A stretch of DNA of 64,000 nt from Dyadobacter sp. NIV53 (GTDB lineage: Bacteria > Bacteroidota > Bacteroidia > Cytophagales > Spirosomataceae), in NCBI RefSeq assembly GCF_019711195.1, contig NZ_CP081299.1, positions 4,252,001 through 4,316,000 on the forward strand, in the 5' to 3' direction. Position 1 is the stretch's first letter. The number at the start of each line of letters is the position of its first letter. The notes beneath the pieces are model-generated. The model was not told where the DNA came from and did no database searches. It saw only the letters and a list, made by a program, of their open reading frames with translations. Position numbers and translations under genes: made by a program. Shown here piece after piece: positions 9,406-19,118 of the stretch.

Positions 9406-11280
9406 ATGTCAGCTGTTGAAGGAATGGATACCGTCCATGTGGATGCTCAGGAACATCACCATGATTCGCAAAACTTCTGGCAGAAGTATATCTTCTGTGA
9501 GGACCACAAAATTATAGCAAAGCAATACCTTATCACTGGTATCATATGGGCGGTAATAGGAATATCCATGTCTGTTATTTTTCGTATACAACTTGGATTG
9601 CCTAATTCTAATCTGTCTTGGTTAAAACCGATTTTAGGTGGATGGATTAGTGATGCAGGAAAGCTTGACCCTAATTTTTACCTTGCATTGGTTACTATGC
9701 ACGGTACGATTATGGTATTCTTTGTACTAACAGCAGGTTTGAGTGGAACTTTTAGTAATTTCCTTATTCCACTTCAGATTGGAGCCAGAGATATGGCATC
9801 AGGATTTATGAATATGTTGTCTTACTGGTTCTTTTTCCTTGCCAGTATTATCATGTTTGCTTCCTTGTTTTTACAAACGGGACCTGCTGCTGGTGGTTGG
9901 GTAATTTATCCTCCGTTAAGTGCATTACCTCAGGCTCATCCAGGATCAGGAATGGGTATGACATTGTGGTTAATGAGTATGGCCTTCTTTATTGTTTCTC
10001 AGCTTTTAGGTGGGATCAATTATATAACAACAGTCATAAACCTAAGAACAAGAGGAATGTCTTTCGATCGTCTTCCATTAACGATCTGGTCATTTTTGAT
10101 TACTGCTGTACTTGGACTTATTTCATTCCCGGTTCTTTTATCATCCGTATTACTTTTAATATTTGACCGTCATTTCGGTACCAGTTTTTACCTTTCTGAC
10201 ATATATATTAACGGTGAAGCGTTGCCTAATGTTGGTGGTAGCCCTATCTTATTTCAGCATTTATTCTGGTTCCTTGGTCACCCTGAGGTATATATTGTTC
10301 TTCTTCCAGGTTTAGGTATTACTTCGGAAGTAATTGCAACCAATTCACGTAAGCCAATTTTTGGATATCGTGCCATGATTGCTTCTATGTTAGGTATTGC
10401 GTTCCTTGCATTTATTGTTTGGGCCCACCATATGTTTGTAACTGGTATGAATCCTTTCCTTGGATCCGTATTTATGTTCCTTACTTTGATTATTGCTGTT
10501 CCGTCTGCGGTTAAAGGTTTCAATTACATTACGACATTGTGGAAGGGTAACATTATTTTTACTCCTGGTATGTTGTTCTCAATTGGACTTGTATCCCTTT
10601 TCGTATCAGGTGGTCTGACTGGTATTATTCTTGGTAACAGTGCATTGGATATTCAATTGCATGATACTTATTTCGTGGTTGCGCATTTTCACCTTGTAAT
10701 GGGTGCGGCTTCTGCCTTTGGGTTATTTGCAGGAGTTTATCACTGGTTCCCAAAAATGTTTGGACGCATGATGAATCCGACACTTGGTCAGATCCACTTC
10801 TGGTTTACGTTCATTGGTATATATCTGATTTTTATTCCAATGCATTACGTGGGTATTGCTGGTTTTCCACGCAGATATTATCAGTTTACAAGTTATGACT
10901 TCACAAACAAGTTCATGGATATGAACATGTTTATATCAGTAGCAGCGATATTCTCTTTCCTTGCTCAATTTATATTCTTGTGGAACTTCTTTTACAGCAT
11001 ATTTAAAGGAAAAAGAGCACCGCAAAACCCATGGCGTTCAAATACACTGGAATGGACTGCACCTGTTGTTCCTGGTCACGGAAACTGGGAGGGTGAACTT
11101 CCTGCAGTTTACCGGTGGTCATACGATTACAGCAAACCTGGTGCTAAGGAAGACTTTATTCCTCAGAATATTCCATATTCACAAACCTTGGAATCGAATT
11201 TTCCTCACGAAAACGAATTGATTTCTACGGAGAAAGCAATTGAGGCTCAAAATTTTAATGACCAGTTCAACTCTCATTGA
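9406..11280 (+). CDS. coxA: Cytochrome c oxidase subunit I
   Basis: This is the catalytic heme-copper subunit that reduces oxygen. It has about 12 transmembrane helices. The low-spin heme ligand His lies in TMHGTIMVFF, the CuB His and cross-linked Tyr lie in HPEVYIVLLPG, the CuB His pair is in WAHHMFVTG, and the heme ligands lie in HDTYFVVAHFHLVMG. The length of 624 residues suits an A-type oxidase with a C-terminal extension. Its last codons overlap the start of ctaA. Confidence 0.97.
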   Translation: MSAVEGMDTVHVDAQEHHHDSQNFWQKYIFCEDHKIIAKQYLITGIIWAVIGISMSVIFRIQLGLPNSNLSWLKPILGGWISDAGKLDPNFYLALVTMHGTIMVFFVLTAGLSGTFSNFLIPLQIGARDMASGFMNMLSYWFFFLASIIMFASLFLQTGPAAGGWVIYPPLSALPQAHPGSGMGMTLWLMSMAFFIVSQLLGGINYITTVINLRTRGMSFDRLPLTIWSFLITAVLGLISFPVLLSSVLLLIFDRHFGTSFYLSDIYINGEALPNVGGSPILFQHLFWFLGHPEVYIVLLPGLGITSEVIATNSRKPIFGYRAMIASMLGIAFLAFIVWAHHMFVTGMNPFLGSVFMFLTLIIAVPSAVKGFNYITTLWKGNIIFTPGMLFSIGLVSLFVSGGLTGIILGNSALDIQLHDTYFVVAHFHLVMGAASAFGLFAGVYHWFPKMFGRMMNPTLGQIHFWFTFIGIYLIFIPMHYVGIAGFPRRYYQFTSYDFTNKFMDMNMFISVAAIFSFLAQFIFLWNFFYSIFKGKRAPQNPWRSNTLEWTAPVVPGHGNWEGELPAVYRWSYDYSKPGAKEDFIPQNIPYSQTLESNFPHENELISTEKAIEAQNFNDQFNSH

Positions 11281-12265
11281 TTTTAAAGCTAATCGCCGTT
11301 TTCGGCGATTAGCTTTAAACACTGTTATTACCCTCTATTGCCTTATTATTGCGGGCGGAGTAGTAAGAAGTACAGGTGCAGGAATGGGGTGTCCGGATTG
11401 GCCCAAATGTTTCGGAACTTGGATACCGCCAACAAAGTTATCTGAGCTTCCACCTGATTATAAAAGTATTTACGGGGCGAAGCTGAAAGGCGAAATTGAA
11501 TTTAATCCTGTTAAAACCTGGATTGAATATGTGAACCGGTTAATAGGAGCTTTCACGGGCGTAATGATCTTTTTAACACTACTGGCTTCTATTCCCTATT
11601 TAAAACCAGGAGCAAGACATATTTTCTATTTCAGTCTCGCAGCATTTGTACTTGTCGGAATACAAGGCTGGCTCGGTTCCAAAGTAGTATCGACAGAACT
11701 GCTGCCCGGGATGATCACGATACATATGCTTTTGGCAATTGTTATCGTATTTATCCTCTTATATGTTTTGACGTGGTCGTCTTTTTCACACGGGATTTTT
11801 GCATCTAAAGGAGGTAGGAATATTCTTAACACGTTTGGATGGCTGGTGTTAATTTTATCATTGGTTCAAATTCTGTTAGGAACCCAGGTAAGAGAAAATA
11901 TTGATGAAGTAATAAGAGCCTTTGGTTATGAGGCGAGAGGAGAATGGATTGATCAACTGGATGCCAGATTTTATATTCACCGTTCTTTTTCAATTTTAGT
12001 CGTAGCTGCTAATTTATTTTGGTTTTATACTATTAATAAATCAGGAACTAGCCACAGATCGGTTAAAAGGTTAAGCAGGATTTGTCTTATAATTTTAGCG
12101 TTTGAAGTGTTGACAGGAGTATTGATGGCTTACTTTGGCGTTCCTCCTTATGCGCAGCCAATGCATCTGACCCTGGCTATCTTATTGATCGGGCTACAAT
12201 TTATTGTATGGTTATTAATCAATGAAGATAAATATTTGAGTAAAGTAAGTTCTTTGACGCATTGA
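11258..12265 (+). CDS. ctaA: Heme A synthase (CtaA/COX15)
   Basis: This membrane protein oxidises heme O to heme A for the adjacent oxidase. The motif GGVVRSTGAGMGCPDWPKCFG near the N-terminus and the later conserved histidines (TIHMLLA, YIHRSFS, PMHLTLA) are characteristic. The ATG at 11258 is chosen; another possible start lies at 11240. Either way the gene overlaps the coxA stop. Codons 9-21 are written over a perfect 17-bp inverted repeat (see the separate entry). Confidence 0.93.
   Translation: MTSSTLIDFKANRRFRRLALNTVITLYCLIIAGGVVRSTGAGMGCPDWPKCFGTWIPPTKLSELPPDYKSIYGAKLKGEIEFNPVKTWIEYVNRLIGAFTGVMIFLTLLASIPYLKPGARHIFYFSLAAFVLVGIQGWLGSKVVSTELLPGMITIHMLLAIVIVFILLYVLTWSSFSHGIFASKGGRNILNTFGWLVLILSLVQILLGTQVRENIDEVIRAFGYEARGEWIDQLDARFYIHRSFSILVVAANLFWFYTINKSGTSHRSVKRLSRICLIILAFEVLTGVLMAYFGVPPYAQPMHLTLAILLIGLQFIVWLLINEDKYLSKVSSLTH
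11282..11319 (+). repeat. Perfect 17-bp inverted repeat inside the ctaA coding start
   Basis: The arms at 11282-11298 and 11303-11319 are exact reverse complements around a TTTT loop. The structure begins two bases after the coxA stop and lies inside ctaA codons. The stem contains GCTAATCGC, also found in hairpins at 23104-23154 and 62981-63027. No clear T-run follows, so it is not an ordinary terminator, but it could pause or process the coxA-ctaA message. Confidence 0.9.
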
Positions 12266-12289
12266 AACAGTGTTTTGAATTATTAAATA

Positions 12290-13174
12290 ATGACTTCAGA
12301 AGTAAGGAATTTAGTATCGTTAGGTGAAAGAATAAAGATCTTATTTGAATTATTGAAGTTCAGGTTGGCTTCATTAATTGCTTTTTCGGGTGCAATGGGG
12401 TACTGTCTGGGAGCTAGTGAAGTGGTTTGGAGTAAATTATGTTTTTTTATTATTGCTTCAATTGGCATTACAGGTTCAGCCAACATCATTAATCAGATCA
12501 TAGAAATTGATTCTGATAAATTAATGAAAAGGACTGCTGCACGGCCGCTTCCAAGTGGAAGGATTACCATAAATCAGGCTATTGTATGGTGTGCAGTTCT
12601 TGGGATATTTTCATTAGGCATTTTTGCTTTTTTGTTTAATCTAAGTACCGCGCTTATTTCATTATTATCACTGGTACTTTATGGTTTTGTTTATACTCCA
12701 TTGAAGCGCGTGGGGCCGATTGCAGTTTTTGTCGGCGCGTTTCCTGGCGCATTTCCTCCGATGATAGGGTGGGTTGCAGCTACCAATCATTTTGGCCTTG
12801 AACCTGGTATATTGTTTGCCATTCAGTTTTTCTGGCAGTTTCCCCATTTTTGGGCAATTGCATGGGTATTGGATGAAGATTACAAACGTGCAGGATTTAA
12901 ATTATTGCCGGCCAACGGATTGAAAGATTCGGATACAACTTTGCAGATAATGATTTATACATTGTTTTTATTACCTGTAGGGTGGTTGCCATATAAATTA
13001 GGAATGACGGGTATTAATTCTGCGTTTATAGCAACAGTCTTTGGGGTATTATTTTTAGCACAAACATTTCACCTGATGAGGAAATGTACAGATAAAACTG
13101 CCAGACAATTGATGTTTGGTTCTTTTATATATTTACCAATTGTACAAATTGCGTTTTTGTTGGATAAATTGTGA
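12290..13174 (+). CDS. ctaB: Protoheme IX farnesyltransferase (heme O synthase)
   Basis: This UbiA-family prenyltransferase adds a farnesyl group to heme B to make heme O, the substrate of CtaA just upstream. The polyprenyl diphosphate motif appears as NQIIEIDSDKLMKRT (about residues 65-80), followed by RPLPSGR. About nine membrane segments are present, and the length of 294 residues is usual. The gene lies in the oxidase operon. Confidence 0.96.
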   Translation: MTSEVRNLVSLGERIKILFELLKFRLASLIAFSGAMGYCLGASEVVWSKLCFFIIASIGITGSANIINQIIEIDSDKLMKRTAARPLPSGRITINQAIVWCAVLGIFSLGIFAFLFNLSTALISLLSLVLYGFVYTPLKRVGPIAVFVGAFPGAFPPMIGWVAATNHFGLEPGILFAIQFFWQFPHFWAIAWVLDEDYKRAGFKLLPANGLKDSDTTLQIMIYTLFLLPVGWLPYKLGMTGINSAFIATVFGVLFLAQTFHLMRKCTDKTARQLMFGSFIYLPIVQIAFLLDKL

Positions 13175-13190
13175 TAATTGATTTAGAGAA

Positions 13191-13781
13191 ATGGAAAATA
13201 TTCAGCAGTTAAGGAAAACTGATAAGGAGCCGCAGGAGACCTTATCTATGGATCCCAAAAAATTTATACTTTGGTTGTTCCTGGTAGCTATTATAATGGG
13301 ATTTGCTTCTCAGACTAGTGCTTATCTTGTAAGAAGAGCGGAAGGAAACTGGCTAGAATTCGAAATGCCCAAGATTTTCTGGTATAGCACGGGAATTCTT
13401 TTGATTAGTAGTATTATAATGCAATACGCATATTTTGCGGCAAAAAAAGACCAGTTCAAGCAATTGAAAATAGCTATTTCTGTTACATTTGCATTAGGAT
13501 TATTATTTTTGTGGATGCAGTTTGAAGGTTGGAAAGAGTTGGTTGCCATGAATGTATATTTTGTTGGTAATCCATCAGGTTCCTTCTTTTATGTTTTTAC
13601 AGGATTACATGGTTTTCATATTATTACCGGATTGATTGTTTTAATAACGGCACTTGTATCGGCCTTTAAGCTAAACATTCATTCTAAGAATTTGAGAAGA
13701 ATTCAGATCTGTGCGACTTACTGGCATTTTTTAGATATTCTCTGGTTATACCTATTTGTTTTTTTATTGACTTTTAATTGA
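13191..13781 (+). CDS. Cytochrome c oxidase subunit III-like protein (short form)
   Basis: This 196-residue membrane protein with five hydrophobic segments belongs to the subunit III (CtaE/CyoC) family. The motif YVFTGLHGFHIITGL and the final YWHFLDILWLYLF are diagnostic. It is the first of two consecutive subunit III genes. The N-terminal helices of the seven-helix form are missing, as usual for the five-helix version. It probably stabilises subunit I and may help proton uptake. Confidence 0.92.
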   Translation: MENIQQLRKTDKEPQETLSMDPKKFILWLFLVAIIMGFASQTSAYLVRRAEGNWLEFEMPKIFWYSTGILLISSIIMQYAYFAAKKDQFKQLKIAISVTFALGLLFLWMQFEGWKELVAMNVYFVGNPSGSFFYVFTGLHGFHIITGLIVLITALVSAFKLNIHSKNLRRIQICATYWHFLDILWLYLFVFLLTFN

Positions 13782-13794
13782 TAATTTTTCACCA

Positions 13795-14565
13795 ATGGCT
13801 GCAAATGTAACAACTCCTGGCACTGTAGAGCCCAAAATGTGGATGGGCGGTATAGAGCCTATGAAAGTAAGTTATGGTAAACTGATGATGTGGTTTTTCC
13901 TCATTTCGGATACCTTTACCTTTTCGGCATTGCTAGTGGCTTATGGAACGGCGCGTTTTAGTTTTCCTGCATTTACGGGTGACAGGGCAGATTTTACATT
14001 TTCTAACCTGTACTGGCCAATTCCGGAAAGAGTGTATGAGTCTGTGCCATTTTTGCATGGAATAGCTCTGCCTCTGGTTTTCGTTGGGATTATGACATTT
14101 ATCCTGATTGCCAGTAGCGTAACGATGGTACTTGCCGTGGAAGCAGGTCACCGTATGGATCGTGCTAATGTTGAAAAATATATGCTCTGGACCATTTTGG
14201 GAGGTTTTACTTTTTTAGGCTGCCAGGCCTGGGAGTGGTCTCACTTTATTCATGGTACTGAAAGTGGTTCAGTATTTAAGGTATTTGAAAAAGGTGTTGA
14301 AGTAAGCAAGACGATCTTTGGTGCAAATCTTACTGAGAACCAATATGGACCTGCTGCATTTGCAGATTTCTTCTTCTTTATTACAGGATTCCACGGAACA
14401 CACGTTTTTAGTGGTGTGATTTTAAATATTCTTATTTTCTTCCGGTCTGCTACGGGTTTTTATGACAAGCGTGGTAGCTATGAAATGGTTGAAAAAGTAG
14501 GTCTTTACTGGCACTTTGTTGACTTGGTTTGGGTGTTTGTATTTACATTCTTTTATCTGGTTTAA
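13795..14565 (+). CDS. ctaE: Cytochrome c oxidase subunit III (long form)
   Basis: This is the second subunit III protein, 256 residues, starting 13 bases after the first. It shows the family signatures FFFITGFHGTHVFSGV and LYWHFVDLVWVFVF. Compared with its neighbour it has a longer loop between helices (PAFTGDRADFTFSNLYWPIP). Two adjacent paralogues are common in Bacteroidota oxidase operons; whether both enter one complex cannot be read from sequence. Confidence 0.92.
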   Translation: MAANVTTPGTVEPKMWMGGIEPMKVSYGKLMMWFFLISDTFTFSALLVAYGTARFSFPAFTGDRADFTFSNLYWPIPERVYESVPFLHGIALPLVFVGIMTFILIASSVTMVLAVEAGHRMDRANVEKYMLWTILGGFTFLGCQAWEWSHFIHGTESGSVFKVFEKGVEVSKTIFGANLTENQYGPAAFADFFFFITGFHGTHVFSGVILNILIFFRSATGFYDKRGSYEMVEKVGLYWHFVDLVWVFVFTFFYLV

Positions 14566-14598
14566 TCGTTAGACACTTATTATTAATTACTAAATCAT

Positions 14599-14928
14599 AT
14601 GGCAGAAGTACATCATATACATAATCAGGATCCTAACGCAGGTGCTGAACAAAGAAAGCTGATTTGGAAAACGTTCTGGATATTGTCAGCTATTACTTCT
14701 CTTGAATTCCTGATTGCTTTTACAATGAATCACGGAATTCTTAAAGTAAGCATATTCATCATTTTGACAATTGTTAAAGCATTTTATATTGTAGGTGAAT
14801 TCATGCACTTAAAACATGAAACAAAGTCATTGATCTGGTCAATTCTTGTCCCCGTGATTTTTGTAGCCTGGTTGATCTTAGCACTTCTTCTGGAAGGAAA
14901 TGCTATTTTCAAAGCGATTTTTGGTTGA
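14599..14928 (+). CDS. Cytochrome c oxidase subunit IV-like protein
   Basis: This 109-residue protein has three transmembrane segments and a soluble N-terminus (about 25 residues). It matches the prokaryotic subunit IV (CyoD/COX4_pro) layout, including FIILTIVKAFYIVGEFMHLKHE. It lies directly after the subunit III genes and 10 bases before the Sco gene. It is probably a small stabilising subunit of the oxidase. Confidence 0.88.
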   Translation: MAEVHHIHNQDPNAGAEQRKLIWKTFWILSAITSLEFLIAFTMNHGILKVSIFIILTIVKAFYIVGEFMHLKHETKSLIWSILVPVIFVAWLILALLLEGNAIFKAIFG

Positions 14929-14938
14929 GCCACATAGT

Positions 14939-15591
14939 ATGAAAAAATATTTCAAAGCCGGATTGCTGATTTTTACATTAGTGATACCGGCTTTGGTGTT
15001 TACATTTCTAAGATTTTTTGCTACAAATCATTACAACATTCCGTTTTATTACCCTTTAAGGGATGTTAACGGACATATAATGCTGAGCAATAAAGACACT
15101 TTGTTTTATTCAGTTCAGGAGTTAAATGTAAAAATGCCCGATGGTACCGATTTTCCGGCTCATCCCTTTGCAGGAAAACTGACAGTTATTCATTATCAAC
15201 CTGAGAAGGTCTGTGATGATTCCTGCCAATTGGTACTGAGTAATCTGGAAAGGATTTATGGATTGAGGGAAAAAATCCATCTTTAAATCTTTTGTCTATT
15301 TGTGACAGTATTCCAGCCACAATAGCGACTCCGGCACTGATAAGCAAGGAGGGCTGGTTAATTTCTAAGGTATTATCTGCGAATAAAAAAAATGTGTTTG
15401 ACAATACCCTGAAATTTCAAACGATGGTTCCTGATTTAAAAACTAATTCCGTAAAAGGTAAGTTAATCTTAATAGATAACAATGAACATATTCGGGGTTA
15501 TTACAATGGATATGACGCTGAGGAAATAAACCGGCTGATGGCAGAAATTAAAATATTAAATCTTGAAAATGGGTTAGGCTCCCGGAATTAA
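14939..15591 (+). CDS. Sco1/SenC-family copper chaperone (frameshifted)
   Basis: Sco proteins deliver copper to the CuA site of subunit II. A signal-anchor segment (about residues 5-22) is followed by a thioredoxin-like domain with the copper motif CDDSC. The frame stops at 15284-15286, and the rest (ending in KLILIDNNEHIRGYYNG) continues in another frame. The break is at an A6 run (15270-15275): one more A gives a continuous RIYGLREKNPSLNLLSI. A missing base, probably a sequence error, is the simplest reading. The downstream part matches the C-terminus of the family. Confidence 0.85.
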
Positions 15592-15593
15592 TT

Positions 15594-16136
15594 ATGGCCA
15601 CTTTAACATTAGAAAAAAAACAGAAATACCAGCGGGTTATAAATATTTTGGCATTGGTAATTCCTATCGCTGTCGCTGCTATTTTAGGGATTCGCCAAAA
15701 AGTTGACTTAGGAGCCTGGACAAAAGTTTTACCTCATGTTATAGGGGTAATTAACTCTTTAACAGCTTTATTACTTTTGGCCGGATATTATTTCATCAGA
15801 AAAAATAATAGGGTTGCTCATCGTCAGATGATGACAGGAGCTTTTATTTTGGGCGCTTTGTTTTTGGTATGTTACGTATTATATCATATCTCTAATAAAT
15901 CCACTCCATTTGGTGGAACAGGAACTGTATTAAGATCTACATACTATTTTTTATTGATATCTCATATTACGTTATCAATTGTAGTTGTCTGGTTTGTTTT
16001 ACGGGCAGTTTATTTTGGATATAGCAATCAACTGACAGAACATAGAAAAGCAGTTAAATATGCATTTCCTATCTGGCTTTATGTAAGTATTACCGGTGTC
16101 ATCGTTTACCTTATGATTAGTCCATATTACGTATGA
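15594..16136 (+). CDS. DUF420 / CtaM-like oxidase assembly protein
   Basis: This 180-residue membrane protein has about five hydrophobic segments and belongs to DUF420. Family members (CtaM in Staphylococcus, YozB in Bacillus) are needed for maturation of heme-copper oxidases. The HVIGVINSLTALLLLAGY motif, the region HRQMMTGAF and the LRSTYYFLLISHITLS region fit. Its place after the Sco gene supports a role in oxidase assembly. Confidence 0.87.
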   Translation: MATLTLEKKQKYQRVINILALVIPIAVAAILGIRQKVDLGAWTKVLPHVIGVINSLTALLLLAGYYFIRKNNRVAHRQMMTGAFILGALFLVCYVLYHISNKSTPFGGTGTVLRSTYYFLLISHITLSIVVVWFVLRAVYFGYSNQLTEHRKAVKYAFPIWLYVSITGVIVYLMISPYYV

Positions 16137-16414
16137 AAAGGTTCACAATTATTTTAGGGATATTATTAATGTTCATTTTATCTGCCTCAGACATATTTGC
16201 ACAATGTGCGATGTGCAGAGGAACTGTGGAAAGTTCAATGGGCAATGGCAGAAATAATGTTGGTGTAGGGTTGAACACCGGTATCATGTATTTGTTCGTA
16301 ATGCCCTATCTTTTAGTGGCAGCAATTGGTTATTTCTGGTACAGGAATAGTAAAAAGAATCAGCAGGAAAGAGATTTCATTAATTCCAGAGTAAGGCAGG
16401 CTTTTCAGAGCTAA
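16133..16414 (+). CDS. Small exported CxxC membrane protein at the end of the oxidase operon
   Basis: This 93-residue protein starts inside the stop region of the DUF420 gene (4-base overlap). It has an N-terminal signal peptide, then QCAMCRGTVESS right after the likely cleavage site, then one transmembrane helix (about residues 47-67) and a charged tail. I do not recognise a named family. The exposed CxxC and the operon position suggest a role in copper or thiol chemistry during oxidase assembly (inference). Confidence 0.82.
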   Translation: MKRFTIILGILLMFILSASDIFAQCAMCRGTVESSMGNGRNNVGVGLNTGIMYLFVMPYLLVAAIGYFWYRNSKKNQQERDFINSRVRQAFQS

Positions 16415-16436
16415 TCTTTAAAACCAAAATAATTGA

Positions 16437-16467
16437 GGCGGGATCAGACAATGATTCCGCCTTTTTT
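16437..16467 (+). terminator. Terminator of the ACIII-oxidase operon
   Basis: A 10-bp stem (GGCGGGATCA with TGATTCCGCC, one G-T pair) around a five-base loop is followed by six T. It lies 22 bases after the last gene of the operon. Confidence 0.9.
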
Positions 16468-16589
16468 GTATTCTGACCTTCGTATATCCGGGTAATACGA
16501 ACATTACAAACCAACTCGTTTTACAAATATTTATTGAAAGTAAAGGTGTGATCCCTGATTGTATCGTCTTTATTTCAAAACCATTTAAG

Positions 16590-19115
16590 ATGCGCCGACT
16601 ACTCCTCTTTATTATCTTCCTTGTATCAGTTCTAACTGGAAGTACACAAAATATTTCAACTGCGAAACCCTGGACATACTGGTGGTGGATGGGAAGTGCG
16701 GTTACAAAAAAGGATATTACTACACAATTAGAACATTTTCAACGATCCGGATTGGGCGGTGTTCATATTATTCCGATATATGGTGTAAAGGGTTATGAAA
16801 AGGCAGCTATTCCTTTTCTTGGAAAAGAATGGCTGGATGTTTTGCAGTATACGGTGAAGGAAGGGAAAAGATTAGGTCTTGGTGTTGATATGTCTACCGG
16901 AACTGGTTGGCCTTTTGGCGGTCCGAATGTATCTGTCGCGCTTGGTGCAAAACAAATGAAGGTAATCGAAGGGCAGGTTGTTGTTGAAAGTACAAAACAA
17001 ACCGTAAAACGGGCCGCTCCCGGTGGTGAAGGATTGGTTTCTGATCCTTTCCATGCAACGGCAATGTCCAGTTATCTGATGCGATTTGATTCTGCATTCG
17101 CAAAAACAGATCAGAAACCTAGATCTATGTATATGGATTCTTACGAAGCTTATGGTGCCAATTGGACCAATGACTTTTTAGTAGAATTTCAGAAACGGCG
17201 GGGTTACGATCTTAATCAGCATTTAGCTCAATTATCTGACTCGTCGGGAAATGCTGATGCTACTTTGATCAAAATCGATTATCATCAGACGTTAGCAGAA
17301 CTTTTAAGAGAACGTTATGCGCACCAATGGACGGAATGGAGTAAAGAACATAGTTTCCTGACTCGTTATCAGGCACATGGTTCACCAGGAAATTTACTTG
17401 ATTTATATGACGAGGCTGATATTCCGGAAACGGAATCCTTCGGTACAAGCCGTTTTCCAATTCCGGGTTTAAGAGTTGATCCGGACTATTCGATCAACCA
17501 GTTTGGAACTCCAAATCCGCTGGCGATGAAATTTGCATCGTCGGCTGCACATTTTTCAGGAAAGAAATTGGTGAGTTCAGAAACGGGAACCTGGCTGGCA
17601 AATCATTTCAAAGTTTCGCTGTCACAAATTAAGCCGCAGATTGACGAGTTGTTCACAGCAGGAATCAACCACATTTTTTATCACGGTACCACTTACTCGC
17701 CCATAGCGGAAGCATATCCGGGCTGGCTTTTTTATGCTTCAACCAATTTCGGACCTCTCTCACATTTCGCTGAGCACTTTTCGTTGCTAAATAATTATGT
17801 GGAGCGTTGTCAGCAGTTGTTACAGAATAGCAAACCTGACAATGATCTGCTTGTATACTTTCCGATTCACGACTTATGGAGCACACCTGCAAAATCTGCC
17901 GGAGGAGTTCATTTGCTAGAAGTTCACCATGTGGATCGCTGGTTAATGGATCTTCCATTTGGAAGACTCTCGGAAAAACTTTGGAAGGAAGGCTATAATT
18001 TTGATTTTGTATCTGACCGTCAATTGGCCAGTTTAAATGTAGATAAGGATGGGAACGTCAATTCAGGCAACAGCAAGTATAAGACGATCCTAATTCCATC
18101 CAGCAAACTCATGCCATTGGAAACCCTGAATCAGCTGATTAGATTGGCCAAAAAAGGGGCCAAGATTGTTTTCGAGACTAACGCGCCCTCAAACGTAACT
18201 GGCTTTAGCGTGCACAAAGTAAATCAGGCCAGATTTTTAAACCAACTAGTTGAATTGAAAACGAATCGAACCGTAAGGGTTGGGCCCGATTGGCAGAGAA
18301 ATTTGTCTGAGTTTGGCGTAGGTCAGGAAAAATGGATATCACAAGGACTCACTTTTATTCGGAAAAGAGGTGCAGGAGGCCCGATGTATTTTATTGCAAA
18401 TTTGAGTAATACGTTTAATGAGGGATGGATTGAGCCATCCAAATTAGGGCCTCATGTAATCCGTTACGATCCACTAAGAGACGGAGCAAGCAAATTAAAA
18501 AGTAAGATTATTGATGGGAAAAATCATGTTTTTCTGTCTCTCTTACCTGGACAAACATGCTTTTTGTATAATGCCGGAATGAAACAGGTTGGTTCAGAAA
18601 TTCCTCAGGGACAAAACGAAATTAGTCTCAATGGTAAATGGAAAATCGAATTTTTGAAAGGGCTTCCAAAATTGCCGGCATCGAGCCATTTTACTCAATT
18701 GAAATCATGGACAACGTTACAGGATTCGGCGGTTTACTTTTCGGGAACTGCAAGATATACCTTGCAGTTCGATTCCAAAATTGGCGCTGACAAACATGTC
18801 ATGTTGGATTTGGGAGACGTTAGAGAAGTAGCAATGGTAAAATTAAATGGAGTTTCACTAGGAACCGCCTGGTCAATTCCTTTCCGACTTCTTATTAGAG
18901 CAGGACTTCTTAAAGAAACAGATAATGTTTTGGAAATTGAGGTAACCAATCTTTCAGCAAACTATATGCGATTGAGAGATAAGCAATCACCTGAATGGAA
19001 GAAATTTTATGACATCAATATTGTGGATATCACGTATAAAAAATTTGATGCTTCTATTTGGGAACCGATGCCGTCCGGACTGTTGGGACCGGTGAAACTG
19101 GTTTATCAGGAATAA
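16590..19115 (+). CDS. Glycoside hydrolase family 106-like alpha-L-rhamnosidase
   Basis: This is an exported enzyme of about 841 residues. A signal peptide (MRRLLLFIIFLVSVLTG) is followed by the family start WTYWWWMGSAVTKKDIT and GLGGVHIIPIYG, typical of GH106, which removes alpha-L-rhamnose from plant pectins or glycans. The C-terminal part, with LNGKWKIEF and VMLDLGDVREVAMVKLNG, is a galactose-binding-like beta-sandwich. The ATG at 16590 is chosen over 16548 because it places the signal peptide at the N-terminus. No SusCD or other glycan genes are adjacent. Confidence 0.87.
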   Translation: MRRLLLFIIFLVSVLTGSTQNISTAKPWTYWWWMGSAVTKKDITTQLEHFQRSGLGGVHIIPIYGVKGYEKAAIPFLGKEWLDVLQYTVKEGKRLGLGVDMSTGTGWPFGGPNVSVALGAKQMKVIEGQVVVESTKQTVKRAAPGGEGLVSDPFHATAMSSYLMRFDSAFAKTDQKPRSMYMDSYEAYGANWTNDFLVEFQKRRGYDLNQHLAQLSDSSGNADATLIKIDYHQTLAELLRERYAHQWTEWSKEHSFLTRYQAHGSPGNLLDLYDEADIPETESFGTSRFPIPGLRVDPDYSINQFGTPNPLAMKFASSAAHFSGKKLVSSETGTWLANHFKVSLSQIKPQIDELFTAGINHIFYHGTTYSPIAEAYPGWLFYASTNFGPLSHFAEHFSLLNNYVERCQQLLQNSKPDNDLLVYFPIHDLWSTPAKSAGGVHLLEVHHVDRWLMDLPFGRLSEKLWKEGYNFDFVSDRQLASLNVDKDGNVNSGNSKYKTILIPSSKLMPLETLNQLIRLAKKGAKIVFETNAPSNVTGFSVHKVNQARFLNQLVELKTNRTVRVGPDWQRNLSEFGVGQEKWISQGLTFIRKRGAGGPMYFIANLSNTFNEGWIEPSKLGPHVIRYDPLRDGASKLKSKIIDGKNHVFLSLLPGQTCFLYNAGMKQVGSEIPQGQNEISLNGKWKIEFLKGLPKLPASSHFTQLKSWTTLQDSAVYFSGTARYTLQFDSKIGADKHVMLDLGDVREVAMVKLNGVSLGTAWSIPFRLLIRAGLLKETDNVLEIEVTNLSANYMRLRDKQSPEWKKFYDINIVDITYKKFDASIWEPMPSGLLGPVKLVYQE

Positions 19116-19118
19116 AAT

